From the NCBI GenBank assembly GCA_044463125.1, contig JBIQMS010000023.1, positions 5,551-69,550 of the forward strand: a DNA stretch of 64,000 nt. Direction: 5' to 3'. This document shows, piece after piece, positions 18,132 to 28,000 of the stretch (positions are counted from its first letter, which is position 1; every line of letters begins with the position of its first letter). Both the position numbers and the translations under genes were made by a program. The notes below the pieces were generated by a model, which was not told the DNA's origin, made no database searches, and saw only the letters and a list, made by a program, of their open reading frames with translations. This stretch comes from CAYMZZ01 sp044463125. Lineage in GTDB: Bacteria > Bacteroidota > Bacteroidia > Chitinophagales > Chitinophagaceae.

Positions 18132-19475
18132 ATGAGAAACTACAGGATAATAATACTACTGGCGGTATTGCTATTCAACGCCTGCCGCAAAAGCGATTCC
18201 GATTCCGGGCAGCCACCGGCATCGCAAGCTGATTTATTCAAGGATACAGCTATCGCCTATACCCGCGATATCTATCTCTGGTACGACCAGATTCCCAACA
18301 GCTTCAATGCCCGGGGCTATTCCGACCTGAATGCGATGATGGAGGCTATACGTGTCTATAGCAAAGAACCGGGTTTTACTGATCCGGTTGATAGGTGGAG
18401 TTTTGCCGTTCGCCAGAGCGACTGGGATAATACCAGCGCCGGTATTGGTCAGGATTTTGGCCTCAATATTTTCTTTCGTGCCGAAGGCGACCTGCGCGTG
18501 CGAATGGTGGAACCCGCTTCACCTGCCGGGCAGGCGGGCATACGCCGCGGCTGGCGCATAACGAAGATCAATGGCAATACCAATATGACCACGGGCAACG
18601 CCAACTTTATTGTGAATGCCGTGTATGCTTCCAGTTCCGTCAATATAAGTTTCCAGAAGCCGGATGGCAACACCGTTGATATTCCTCTGAATGCCGCGAG
18701 TTACCAGGATGTGCCTGTTTACCTCGACACTGTATATACTGCTGGCAGCCGCAAGGCGGGCTATATGGTTTACCATTCCTTCCTGGGCGATTCCGCCGCC
18801 ACCAGCAATGCCTTTGCGGCGGCATTCAACAACTTCATGGCCGAAAATGTGGATGATGTGATCATTGACCTGCGCTACAATGGCGGCGGCTTTGTTTCTT
18901 ATCAGCGTGAGCTGGCCAATTACCTGGCACCGCTTAGCGCCAACAGCCAGTTAATGATGAAACAGGAATTCAACAACAAATACAGTCAGTACAATAGCAG
19001 CACTAATTTTTCCAAGAAGGGTTCACTCAATCTTAACCGGGTATTTGTTATTGTTAGCGACAATACCGCATCAGCGAGCGAACTTCTGATCAATAACCTG
19101 AAACCCTATATGGATGTGATAGTGGTGGGCCCCAACCGCACCTATGGTAAGCCCGTAGGGTACTTCAATATCCCGGTAGGCGACTGGTATATTTTCCCGG
19201 TATCAACCCGTACTACCAACAAGAATGGGGAAGGAAATTATTTCAATGGCTTCGCGCTAAACAATACCGTGGCCGATGGCCTCGATAAGGATTTTGGGGA
19301 TGTGTCGGAATCCTGCCTGGCCAGCGTGCTGAAGTATATTGGTACGGGTGCATTCCGTATGCCCGTTCAGGAACCAGCACAGCCTCTCTCCCCTGATGTT
19401 GAGAACGCCAACCGAAACATGAGCCAGCGCGATTTCAAGGGCATGATCGCAACACCGGTCAGCGGTATACGCTAA
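18132..19475 (+). CDS. Lipoprotein S41 family C-terminal processing peptidase
   Basis: Secreted serine protease of the CtpA/tail-specific type, 447 residues from the ATG at 18132. That start gives a lipoprotein signal peptide with lipobox LFNAC (Cys18), whereas the upstream in-frame ATG at 18099 lies in an AATTTGG repeat remnant. A PDZ-like domain covers about 105-195 (PAGQAGIRRGWRITKINGN). The protease core has DVIIDLRYNGGG (about 242-253), the nucleophile region NTASASE with probable Ser314, and Lys340 in NRTYGKP, giving the Ser-Lys dyad of family S41. It probably cleaves or processes proteins at the cell envelope. It is the last of three co-directed genes, but the 46-bp gap leaves open whether it is in the exporter operon. 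Confidence 0.88.
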   Translation: MRNYRIIILLAVLLFNACRKSDSDSGQPPASQADLFKDTAIAYTRDIYLWYDQIPNSFNARGYSDLNAMMEAIRVYSKEPGFTDPVDRWSFAVRQSDWDNTSAGIGQDFGLNIFFRAEGDLRVRMVEPASPAGQAGIRRGWRITKINGNTNMTTGNANFIVNAVYASSSVNISFQKPDGNTVDIPLNAASYQDVPVYLDTVYTAGSRKAGYMVYHSFLGDSAATSNAFAAAFNNFMAENVDDVIIDLRYNGGGFVSYQRELANYLAPLSANSQLMMKQEFNNKYSQYNSSTNFSKKGSLNLNRVFVIVSDNTASASELLINNLKPYMDVIVVGPNRTYGKPVGYFNIPVGDWYIFPVSTRTTNKNGEGNYFNGFALNNTVADGLDKDFGDVSESCLASVLKYIGTGAFRMPVQEPAQPLSPDVENANRNMSQRDFKGMIATPVSGIR

Positions 19476-19499
19476 TATGCTTATTAATGAGGAAGGAGC

Positions 19500-20687
19500 T
19501 TATGCTTCCTGAAGCTGCAGGCTGGCCCCCAGCCAGGCCATCATACCCATGCCCGTTTCAATGGCCGATTCGTCGATATCGAATCGGGGTGTATGCACGC
19601 CTGCGGTAATTCCTCTCTCGCGGTTCATAACGCCGAGGCGGAAAAAGCAGCCGGGTATTTTTTGTGTATAATAGCCAAAATCTTCGGCGCCCATTCTTTT
19701 TTCGGTTTCGCCAACATTGCTCTCACCTACAAAAGCGATGGCATTCTTCACGGCAACCTGGTGGAGGCCTTCATGATTGAAAACAGAAGGATAGCCAACA
19801 TCGATATGCAAATCCAATTCGCCTCCCATGCCTTTCACAAGACCTTCGGCTGTCTGACGAATCAGCTCATGCGCATGGAAGCGCCATTTCTCGTTCATCG
19901 CCCGGAATGTGCCCTTCAATTTCACTTCATCGGGAATAATATTGGTAGTAGTACCTCCATTGAATGCGGTGATGGATAGCACACTGGGATTAAAGGGATC
20001 GTTGTGTCGGCTGATCAATTGTTGCAGCGCGATGATCAGGTGCGAAGCGATGAGGATGGGGTCGATGCAAAAATGCGGGGAAGCCGCATGGCCGCCTTTG
20101 CCGCGAATGGTCAGGTAGAGCTCGTCTGCGCTGGCCATCGCCTGTCCGGCACGGAAACTGAGTTTGCCCACCGCCAGTCCCGGGTGCACATGTAAACCCA
20201 CAATAGCGCTGGGGGCCGGATTCTCCAATACTCCTTCTTTAATCAATAAGCTGGCGCCACCGGGATTTTTTTCTTCGCCGGGTTGAAAGATCAACTTCAC
20301 CGTGCCTTCCCATTCCGCACATGTTTCTTGCAGAATGCGGGCAGCGCCAAGGAGGCAGCTCGTGTGCACATCGTGACCACAGGCATGCATGATGCCGGGG
20401 TTTTGCGATTTATAAGGCACTTTGTTTTCTTCCTGAATGGGCAGCGCATCCATATCGGCTCTTAGCGCGATGGTCCTGCTTTCGGGATTTCGCCCCCTGA
20501 TAAGACCAATCACTCCGGTCTCGGCTTTTATTTCAAAGGGAATACCCAAAGCCGACAATTTCTCCTGCACCAGTTTCGATGTTTCAAATTCCTGGTAACT
20601 CAATTCAGGATGGGCATGCAGGTGCTGGCGTATGGCAATATATTCCGGCGCATAAGCGCGCGCGAGGGCTTTGATCTTTTCGAGCAT
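19500..20687 (-). CDS. M20 family amidohydrolase (N-acyl-amino acid hydrolase type)
   Basis: Zinc-dependent hydrolase of the M20D subfamily (amidohydrolases such as hippurate hydrolase and N-acetyldiaminopimelate deacetylase), 395 residues. Metal-binding motifs are visible: ALRADMDALP (about 74-83), IMHACGHDVHTS (about 98-109) with Cys, His and His, and FQPGEE (about 134-139) with the catalytic glutamate pair. A final His is in GVHTPRF near the C-terminus. It lacks a signal peptide, so it is probably cytoplasmic. The start ATG is 16 bp downstream of an ACGTA repeat tract. The exact substrate cannot be inferred; lysine-pathway deacetylation and peptide-fragment turnover are both possible. Confidence 0.9.
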   Translation of the reverse strand: MLEKIKALARAYAPEYIAIRQHLHAHPELSYQEFETSKLVQEKLSALGIPFEIKAETGVIGLIRGRNPESRTIALRADMDALPIQEENKVPYKSQNPGIMHACGHDVHTSCLLGAARILQETCAEWEGTVKLIFQPGEEKNPGGASLLIKEGVLENPAPSAIVGLHVHPGLAVGKLSFRAGQAMASADELYLTIRGKGGHAASPHFCIDPILIASHLIIALQQLISRHNDPFNPSVLSITAFNGGTTTNIIPDEVKLKGTFRAMNEKWRFHAHELIRQTAEGLVKGMGGELDLHIDVGYPSVFNHEGLHQVAVKNAIAFVGESNVGETEKRMGAEDFGYYTQKIPGCFFRLGVMNRERGITAGVHTPRFDIDESAIETGMGMMAWLGASLQLQEA

Positions 20688-20703
20688 GCTGTAAAATTAA
20701 GCA

Positions 20704-20860
20704 ACGTAATACGTATTACGTATTACGTATTACGTACTACGTTGATTTGTGAATTTGAGGATTTGTGGATTTGTTCTCTGTCCACAAGAAGACCAACAAA
20801 TTCCCAAATCCCCAAATTCCCAAATCGGCCTCACGTACTACGTACTACGTAAAACGTATC
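20704..20860. repeat. Nested palindromic repeat: ACGTA ends with inverted AATTTG arrays
   Basis: ACGTA tracts at 20704-20742 and 20833-20860 bracket an AATTTGAGGATTTG array (20745-20774) and its inverted copy CAAATTCCCAAATCCCC (20797-20826) around a 22-bp loop. The structure is one large imperfect palindrome of about 155 bp. It fills the whole space between the M20 gene start and the stop codon of the SPOR gene. Confidence 0.8.
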
Positions 20861-21314
20861 ACAGCATCTCTTCCCCCGAGCCCGGCTTTAATTCAATTAC
20901 ATCACTAATCACATACACGCCATTGGGGAAATAGCGGTTTAGGCGGGCCTGGTATTCTTCCGCTTCTTCGCGGTCTTTGAAATTGCCGGCTTTCAGTTTG
21001 TAGAAGGGTGTCTGATGCCAGAGATAGGCTTTCAATTCGGGGAAATGTGTATATACCGTGGTTTTTGCGGCCAGGGCATCCTGTCGATTGCTGGTGCTGA
21101 TGATCATGATGCGGAAGCCTTTGGCCGTGCGGCGGGCATTACGGCTGGTTTCTTCATTGATCTGCGCCTGTTTGTTCATCAACAGGTCAATGCGCGGATC
21201 CTTATGCACCACTACCGATTTGCGGGTAGTATCGGTTGAATCGGCGATGGGCTCGGTTTGCGCATGTACTAATTGACTAATCGCGATAAGACAGAAAATA
21301 AATAATAATCTCAT
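20859..21314 (-). CDS. SPOR domain protein
   Basis: A 151-residue exported protein with a C-terminal SPOR domain. The ATG at 21314 is chosen because a signal peptide (MRLLFIFCLIAISQLVHAQ) follows; the frame is open for 32 more codons upstream without support. A KDPRIDLLMNKQAQINEE linker (about 48-66) precedes the SPOR domain (about 75-148), which starts GFRIMIISTSNRQDA and ends FPNGVYVISDVIEL, the usual beta-alpha-beta pattern. SPOR domains bind denuded glycan strands at division sites; here the protein is probably periplasmic and acts in cell wall work. The TGA stop codon touches an ACGTA repeat tract. Confidence 0.88.
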   Translation of the reverse strand: MRLLFIFCLIAISQLVHAQTEPIADSTDTTRKSVVVHKDPRIDLLMNKQAQINEETSRNARRTAKGFRIMIISTSNRQDALAAKTTVYTHFPELKAYLWHQTPFYKLKAGNFKDREEAEEYQARLNRYFPNGVYVISDVIELKPGSGEEML

Positions 21315-21413
21315 ATCCAGAATATTCCTTGCCGTTGTGGCGGTTATGAAAAAAGATGAAAAACAGCCGCAATTCGTTGCGTGTACTTCTTTTTTCAAAA
21401 ACAATACCAAAGA

Positions 21414-22313
21414 TCAATACCCACTGCCGCTGCCGGCAATGGTTTCAATGGGGTGCCAGGTAGTCTTTATTTCCTGGCAATCCATGATGCGGTAGGGTGA
21501 TTCGGCCCCCTGACCCTTCCAGTCTGCGACTGTGTAAAAATGTTGCCGCTTCAGGTTTCCGGCCGATTTCTCCGTCAGCATTTTCCGCTGTGCCTTGTCT
21601 GCACCGGCATATAGTAGGGCGTTAATATCCATATGGTCCGCCATCCAGGGCAACAATTCGGACTCTTTTCCGGTGAGTATATTCACCACTCCGCCCGGAA
21701 GGTCCGACGAATGCAGCACTTCCGCAAAGCTGATGGCAGCCAGCGGAAGCTTTTCGGATGCGAGTAATATGCAGGTGTTGCCGCCGGCAATAACAGGTGC
21801 CATCATCGATACCAGCCCCAGCAAAGCGCTCTCCTGCGGGGTTACCATGCTCACAACTCCCATCGGTTCCGGTACCGAAAAGTTGAAATGAGGACTACCC
21901 ACCGGGTTCACGCTGCTAAACAACTGCTGGTACTTATCACACCATCCCGCAAAATAAATGAGCAGGTCAATGCTTTCATTGATCTCCGCTTCGGCCCCTG
22001 TAGCACTATAATCCATCTGTTGCAGTTCTTCCATAAACTGCGCCCTTCGCCCCTCCAGCATTTCGGCCATACGATAGAGTATCTGGCTCCGGTTAAAGGC
22101 GCTTCGGCCTGACCATCCGGCCTGTGCGGCGCGGGCAGCAGATACGGCATCGCGCAAGTCCTTACGCGAGCACATGCATATATTGGCCAGTTTTTTTCCG
22201 GCCTTGTTCACTGCGGCATAATACCTGCCCGATTCGGTGCGGGGGAATTGCCCAGCAATATAAATCTTATAGGTCTTTAGAACGGGCAAACGGTTTGTTG
22301 TTGTATTCGGCAT
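21414..22313 (-). CDS. Aldehyde dehydrogenase-like protein lacking the catalytic domain
   Basis: A 299-residue protein homologous to the N-terminal NAD-binding half of aldehyde dehydrogenase. YIAGQFPRTESGRYYAAVN and PEPMGVVSMVTPQESALLGL match the equivalent parts of the full enzyme encoded upstream. It lacks active-site residues: the WNFP that carries the catalytic Asn is TPQES, there is no ELGG segment, and the protein ends before the catalytic Cys region. Even so the frame is open and it is well placed 22 bp after the full ALDH gene, so it is unlikely to be simply decayed. A non-catalytic partner subunit is more likely, as in the second domain of ALDH16. The start is the ATG at 22313 (MPNTTTNRLP); upstream codons overlap the preceding gene. 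Confidence 0.8.
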   Translation of the reverse strand: MPNTTTNRLPVLKTYKIYIAGQFPRTESGRYYAAVNKAGKKLANICMCSRKDLRDAVSAARAAQAGWSGRSAFNRSQILYRMAEMLEGRRAQFMEELQQMDYSATGAEAEINESIDLLIYFAGWCDKYQQLFSSVNPVGSPHFNFSVPEPMGVVSMVTPQESALLGLVSMMAPVIAGGNTCILLASEKLPLAAISFAEVLHSSDLPGGVVNILTGKESELLPWMADHMDINALLYAGADKAQRKMLTEKSAGNLKRQHFYTVADWKGQGAESPYRIMDCQEIKTTWHPIETIAGSGSGY

Positions 22314-22335
22314 CGCTTGATCTTGTAGTTGTAGA

Positions 22336-23835
22336 TTAGGGTTCCAGGTCAACATAGGGCAACAGTCCATGCAATCCGCCTTCGCGGCCATAGCCACTTT
22401 CCTTATAGCCGCCAAAAGGTGAGGCTGGATCGAATTTGTTGAAAGTATTGGCCCATACCACCCCGGCCCTGAGCCGGCGTGTCATATTGAATATCCGCGA
22501 GCCCTTGTCGGTCCATACGCCGGCACTAAGCCCATAGGGCGAATTATTGGCTTTTTCTATCACTTCATCATCAGTACGGAAACTCAGGATGGCCAGCACA
22601 GGCCCAAATATTTCTTCCTGTGCAATACGGTTGCTTTGCGCGACATTGGTGAACAGGGTGGGGCGACAGAAATAGCCCTTGCGCGGCAGGCTGCAACTGC
22701 TCTGGTGCATTTCGGCGCCTTCTTTCTTTCCTAATTGAATATAACGTTGAATAGTGTCGAGCTGACTACGGCTGTTGATGGCGCCGATATCGGTATTCTT
22801 GTCCATCGGGTCGCCCACGATCAGGGTCTCTATGCGATCCTTTAGTTTGCGGATCACCTGTTTGGCTACCGATTCCTGCACATAGAGGCGCGATCCGGCG
22901 CAACACACATGTCCCTGGTTGAAAAAAATGCCATTGATAACGCCCTCCACTGCCTGATCAATCGGCGCGTCTTCAAAAATGATATTGGCGGCCTTACCGC
23001 CCAGTTCCAGCGTAGCTCTTTTGTTGGTACCGGCAATAGACTTTTGTATCAGCTTCCCTACTTCAGTAGATCCTGTAAAAGCGATTTTATTGATACCGGG
23101 ATGGGCCACCAGATCAGCTCCGGTTGCGCCGGCGCCGGTGATGATGTTAACGACACCGGGGGGTAAATCCGCTTCCTGTATCAGTTCGGCCAGCTTCAGT
23201 GCTGTAAGGGGAGTGGTTTCCGCAGGCTTCAGCACCACCGTATTGCCGGTGGCGAGTGCGGGCGCAATTTTCCAGGCGGCCATCAGCAGGGGGAAATTCC
23301 AGGGAATGATCTGCGCGGCTACACCGAGGGGGTTACATTGCCGCCGGGGGAAAGCATAGTCCAGCTTATCGGCCCAGCCCGCATAATAAAAGAAATGATT
23401 GGCCGCGGTGGGAATATCGAAATCGCGGCTCTCGCGGATGGGTTTGCCTCCATCCAGGGTTTCGATGATGGCGAATTCCCGCGCTTTCTCCTGAAGCATG
23501 CGGGCAATCCGGAAGATGTACTTGGCCCTTTCACGGGCGGGCATCCTGCCCCAGGTTCCGTCATAAGCTTTTCTGGCCGCCCTCACCGCTTTATCTATAT
23601 CCGCTTTTCCCGCTTCGGCTACCGATGATAGCTTTTCTTCGGTGGCGGGATTGATGCTGTCGAAGTATTTACCCGTTTCAGGCTTTTGCCATTTCCCCCC
23701 AATGAAAAGTTCATAACGGGGATCAATGCGGGCAGCCGACCGGCTTTCCGGTGCGGGCGCATAATTCCATACCGTTTCAAATTTTAGTCGGGGGGCTGCC
23801 TGGCCCGTGTTTTTCTTTCGCGAGGATACCGCCAT
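22336..23835 (-). CDS. Aldehyde dehydrogenase
   Basis: A full-length (499 residues) NAD(P)-dependent aldehyde dehydrogenase oxidising an aldehyde to the acid. The catalytic residues are present: Asn180 in IIPWNFPL, Glu277 in LELGGK and Cys311 in NQGHVCCAGS; GSTEVG near residue 255 is the cofactor loop. It is the middle gene of a minus-strand set: deoC, this gene (44 bp later) and the non-catalytic ALDH-like gene (22 bp later). With deoC upstream, acetaldehyde from deoxyribose-5-phosphate cleavage is a plausible substrate, although this is inference from position. The N-terminal 20 residues before the family start are basic and look like an extension without a signal peptide. Confidence 0.93.
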   Translation of the reverse strand: MAVSSRKKNTGQAAPRLKFETVWNYAPAPESRSAARIDPRYELFIGGKWQKPETGKYFDSINPATEEKLSSVAEAGKADIDKAVRAARKAYDGTWGRMPARERAKYIFRIARMLQEKAREFAIIETLDGGKPIRESRDFDIPTAANHFFYYAGWADKLDYAFPRRQCNPLGVAAQIIPWNFPLLMAAWKIAPALATGNTVVLKPAETTPLTALKLAELIQEADLPPGVVNIITGAGATGADLVAHPGINKIAFTGSTEVGKLIQKSIAGTNKRATLELGGKAANIIFEDAPIDQAVEGVINGIFFNQGHVCCAGSRLYVQESVAKQVIRKLKDRIETLIVGDPMDKNTDIGAINSRSQLDTIQRYIQLGKKEGAEMHQSSCSLPRKGYFCRPTLFTNVAQSNRIAQEEIFGPVLAILSFRTDDEVIEKANNSPYGLSAGVWTDKGSRIFNMTRRLRAGVVWANTFNKFDPASPFGGYKESGYGREGGLHGLLPYVDLEP

Positions 23836-23880
23836 ATTCTGAAAATTGAATGAGTCAATATTGTTGTAAACAGCAATCGG

Positions 23881-24810
23881 TTAATCAACACTGAAATAAG
23901 GTGCCGACTGATAGTCGCCAGTTGATTCCTTCACCAGTTGCATCAGCACATCATTGGCCAGGCTGCTGGCCCCAAAGCGAAACCATTCATTGCTGAGCCA
24001 GTCATCGCCCAGCACTTCTTTCAGCATCACCAGGTAGTGAAGCGCCAGCTTCGATTTAGAAATGCCGCCCGCGGGTTTCATGCCCACCATTTTGCCGGTG
24101 GCATAGTAGTAATCGCGGATAGCTTCCAGCATTACAAGGGTAACGGGTAGGGTAGCGGCGGGCTGAATTTTGCCGGTGGAGGTCTTGATGAAATCGGCAC
24201 CCGCATGCATGGCAATATCGCTGGCACGGCGCACTTTATCGAAATTGCCAAGTTCCCCGGTTTCCAGGATTACTTTTAGCCGTGCATCTCCGCAGGCTTC
24301 TTTTATCGTAGCGATTTCATCAAACACATATCCGTACTCTCCTTCATGAAATTTTCCCCGGCTGATCACCATATCAATTTCATCGGCACCCTCGTTTACG
24401 GCAAAGCGTGTATCGCGCAGCTTTACATCGCGGGGAGCCTGGCCGCTGGGAAAGGCGGTGGCCACAGATGCTACTTTTATGCCGGACCCCTGCAAAGCTT
24501 TCACGGCCGTTTTCACCATGGAGGGATACACGCAAACTGCCGCCACCGTGGGCAAACCGGGCAGCGCATCGTGCAAGTGCATGGCTTTATAGCAAAGCTG
24601 CCGCACCTTACCCACAGTATCCTTGCCTTCCAGGGTAGTGAGGTCAATCATACTCAGGACCATCTTAAGTCCATCCACTTTCGATTCCTTTTTGATGCTG
24701 CGTTTGGTAAACCGCGAAGCACGTTCTTCCACCCCGGTTTGGTCAACGGGCGGACTCTGCGCCATTCCCGGATGAAAAACCGGTTTATTCCCTTTTGCGG
24801 CGATCGCCAT
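23881..24810 (-). CDS. deoC: Deoxyribose-phosphate aldolase
   Basis: Class I aldolase splitting 2-deoxyribose-5-phosphate into glyceraldehyde-3-phosphate and acetaldehyde, in nucleoside catabolism. At 309 residues it is of the long type. The Schiff-base lysine is K209 in GADFIKTSTGK, the second active-site lysine is K245 in MKPAGGI, and the acid D146 sits in EIDMVIS; KVILETGEL is also conserved. The N-terminal about 45 residues (MAIAAKGNKPVFHPGMAQ and on) are an extension typical of this long form. It is first in an operon with two ALDH-type genes. A TAACTTTG box 20 bp upstream of the start probably drives the operon. Confidence 0.95.
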   Translation of the reverse strand: MAIAAKGNKPVFHPGMAQSPPVDQTGVEERASRFTKRSIKKESKVDGLKMVLSMIDLTTLEGKDTVGKVRQLCYKAMHLHDALPGLPTVAAVCVYPSMVKTAVKALQGSGIKVASVATAFPSGQAPRDVKLRDTRFAVNEGADEIDMVISRGKFHEGEYGYVFDEIATIKEACGDARLKVILETGELGNFDKVRRASDIAMHAGADFIKTSTGKIQPAATLPVTLVMLEAIRDYYYATGKMVGMKPAGGISKSKLALHYLVMLKEVLGDDWLSNEWFRFGASSLANDVLMQLVKESTGDYQSAPYFSVD

Positions 24811-24829
24811 ACTGTTTGGTTTAGGTAAT

Positions 24830-24837
24830 CAAAGTTA
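24830..24837 (-). promoter_or_regulatory. Putative -7 box of the deoC operon
   Basis: On the minus strand TAACTTTG matches the Bacteroidota TAnnTTTG -7 consensus and lies 20 bp before the deoC start codon. No clear TTTG -33 element is seen at 19-21 bp spacing, so this is a partial match. Confidence 0.4.
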
Positions 24838-25021
24838 AGGGCTTGGGCCTAACCGGGGCTAATTGCATAAGGATTTGACAATCGGGGTCTGGGCTAATCA
24901 GCATTTCATGCCGCTGCTCCAAAGAGCCGTATGCAATTGCTTCGATTGACTTATATTCGGCTCCCTTATCCGGCACAAGCTTTCGGCGCAAATATCTTCT
25001 AATACCAAAAATCACATAAGA

Positions 25022-28000
25022 ATGAGAAAGCCAAAACTCCTGCGACAGCTGCTGGCGGGGCTAGCCCTATTGGGTGTGCTACCCCTCGCGGCTCAGGTAA
25101 CATTTCCCGAGAATGGCGTGGCCGATCCCCGGCATGGCCATTATGCATTTACCCATGCCACCGTATTTAAAGATGCCCGCAACTCCATCAACGATGCCAC
25201 CCTTATCATAAGGGATGGCCGCATTGTAGCCCTGGGTGCGGGATTGAAAGTACCTGCGGGTGCGGTGGAAATTGATTGTAAAGGAAAATTCATTTATCCT
25301 TCCTTTATTGACCTGTACACAGATTATGGAATGCCCTCCGCACAACAACAGGGTGGGGGAGGATTCTCCTTTGGTCAGCAGCCACAATTGAACTCCAACG
25401 ACAAGGGCCCGACAGGTTGGAACCAGGCGCTGAAGTCGGATGTGGATGCTTTCCGCAATTTCGCCGTAGATGATGAAAAAGCGAAGACCCTTCGCGAAGC
25501 GGGTTTTGGTACCGTACTCTCTCACGTGAAAGATGGTATCGCCCGCGGCACCGGTACGGTGGTAACACTTGCGGAACAAAATGAAAATTTTGTGGTGATC
25601 AAAGACAGGGCATCGGCTCATTATTCCTTCAGCCGCGGCACCAGCCGCCAGTCCTATCCCAGCAGCATGATGGGTTCTATCGCGCTGCTGCGCCAGACTT
25701 TTATGGATGCGCAGTGGTATAAGAACAAGCCGGTAAAAGAAGGCTTGAACCTTACCCTGCAGTCCTGGAACGACAATCTCTCACTACCCCAGGTATTTGA
25801 AGCCAATGATAAATGGAATGCCCTCCGGGCTGATCGTATCGGCGATGAGTTTGGGGTACAGTTTATCATCAAGGGCGGACAGGATGAATACCAGCGTATC
25901 AAGGAAATGAAATCCACCAATGCAGTGTTCATTCTTCCTTTGAACTATCCCCAGGCCATGGATGTGGAAGATCCCGCCGACGCGCGATTTGTATCGCTCA
26001 GCGACATGAAGCATTGGGAACTGGCGCCTACCAACCTGGCAGCATTTGAAAAGGAAGGTATCAGCTTCTGTTTAACTACCTCCGACTTGCGTAGCCCCAG
26101 CCAGTTCTGGCCTAACCTTCGCAAAGCCATGGAATATGGACTGAGCGAAGAAAAAGCTCTGGAAGCATTGACCACTGTGCCCGCCAAAGTATTGGGTGTG
26201 GCCGATCAGGTGGGTAGCCTTGAACCCGGTAAGCTGGCCAATTTCCTTATTACAAATGGCCCTGTTTTTCATGAGAAAAGCAATATTCTTTACAACTGGG
26301 TGCAGGGCATAAAATATGAAGGGAAGGAAGATATATCCACTTTCGCCGGCCTTTATGAACTGGTGGTGAATACGGCCGCCGGTAAAGAGAAATACCAACT
26401 CGATGTTAAAACTGCCAGTTCGGCTACCCTGGTGGGAGAAGATACTTTGCAAGTACGATTCAGCCATGATGGTAAGCAGATCAAGCTGAGCTATGCAGCC
26501 GCGGCACGCCGCCAGCGTGGACCAGCCCAACGTGCAGGTTCCGCATTGCCGGCCACCGCAACACGCCTGGTAGGTATGCAGAACGGTAAGGAGCTGAATG
26601 GCACGGGTGTGGACTCTACCGGGCAGATGCTAACCTGGACGGCCAGCCTGGTGAAGCCCGCTGAATTGAAACTGGAAGCCAGTAAAGACAAAAAGGACCT
26701 GGAATTGGGCAAACTTACTTTCCCGCTCGAGCCATTTGGCTGGGAAGAAGGTCAGCAACCGAAACAGGAAACCATCCTGATTCGCAATGCTACCGTTTGG
26801 ACCAATGAAAAAGAAGGGGTACTCCAGAATGCAGATGTGCTGATTCGTGATGGCAAGATTGCCAGTGTGGGTAAGAACCTTTCGGCCAATGGTGCTCGTG
26901 TGATCGATGGTACCGGCAAGCACGTTACGGCCGGCATTATTGATGAACATTCGCATATAGCAGCGGCCTCCATCAACGAAGGTGGACAAAGCGTAACATC
27001 TGAAGTGCGGATTGCCGACAACCTGAACCCTGATGATATTAATATCTATCGCCAGTTGAGCGGTGGTGTTACATCTTCTCATATCCTGCATGGTTCCGCT
27101 AACGTAATTGGCGGACAAACGCAGTTGATCAAACTGCGCTGGGGCGCTAACGACGAAGGCCTGAAGTTTAAGAACTGGACAGGTCAGATCAAGTTTGCGC
27201 TGGGCGAGAATGTGAAGCGATCTTCTTCCTCGTCGGGCAATATCCGCTATCCCGATACCCGCATGGGTGTGGAGCAGGTATTGGTGGATGCATTCACCCG
27301 CGCGCATGATTATGAGAAAGCCTGGAAAGAATACAATGCCGCGAAAGACAAGAAGGGATTAACACCTCCTCGTCGCGACCTGGAACTGGAAGCACTGGTA
27401 GAGATCTTGAATGAGAAGCGCTATATCACCTGCCATTCTTATGTGCAAAGTGAGATCATTGGTGCCATGGAAGTAGCCAAGCGTATGGGTTATAAGTACA
27501 ACACTTTCACGCATATTCTGGAAGGTTATAAAGTGGCCGACAAAATGAAGCTGCATGGCGCCAATGCCTCCACCTTCTCCGATTGGTGGGCTTATAAGAT
27601 GGAAGTGCAGGATGCCATTCCATACAATGCGGCTATCATGCACAAAGTGGGATTGAATGTGGCCATCAATAGTGATGATGCGGAAATGGCCCGTCGCTTG
27701 AATCAGGAAGCGGCCAAAGTGGTGAAATATGGTGGCGTTTCGGAAGAAGATGCTTTGAAGATGGTAACACTGAACCCCGCGAAGATGCTGCATGTGGATG
27801 ACCGTGTGGGCAGCCTCAAAGCCGGTAAAGACGCTGATGTGGTAGTATGGAGCGATCATCCCCTGAGCATCTATGCAAAATCATTGTACACCATTGTAGA
27901 TGGAACCGTTTATTTCGATCGCGAAAAAGACGCGCAGATGCAATTGCTGGTTGATGCCGAAAGGAATCGACTGATCCGCAAGATGAATGGTGAAAAACGC

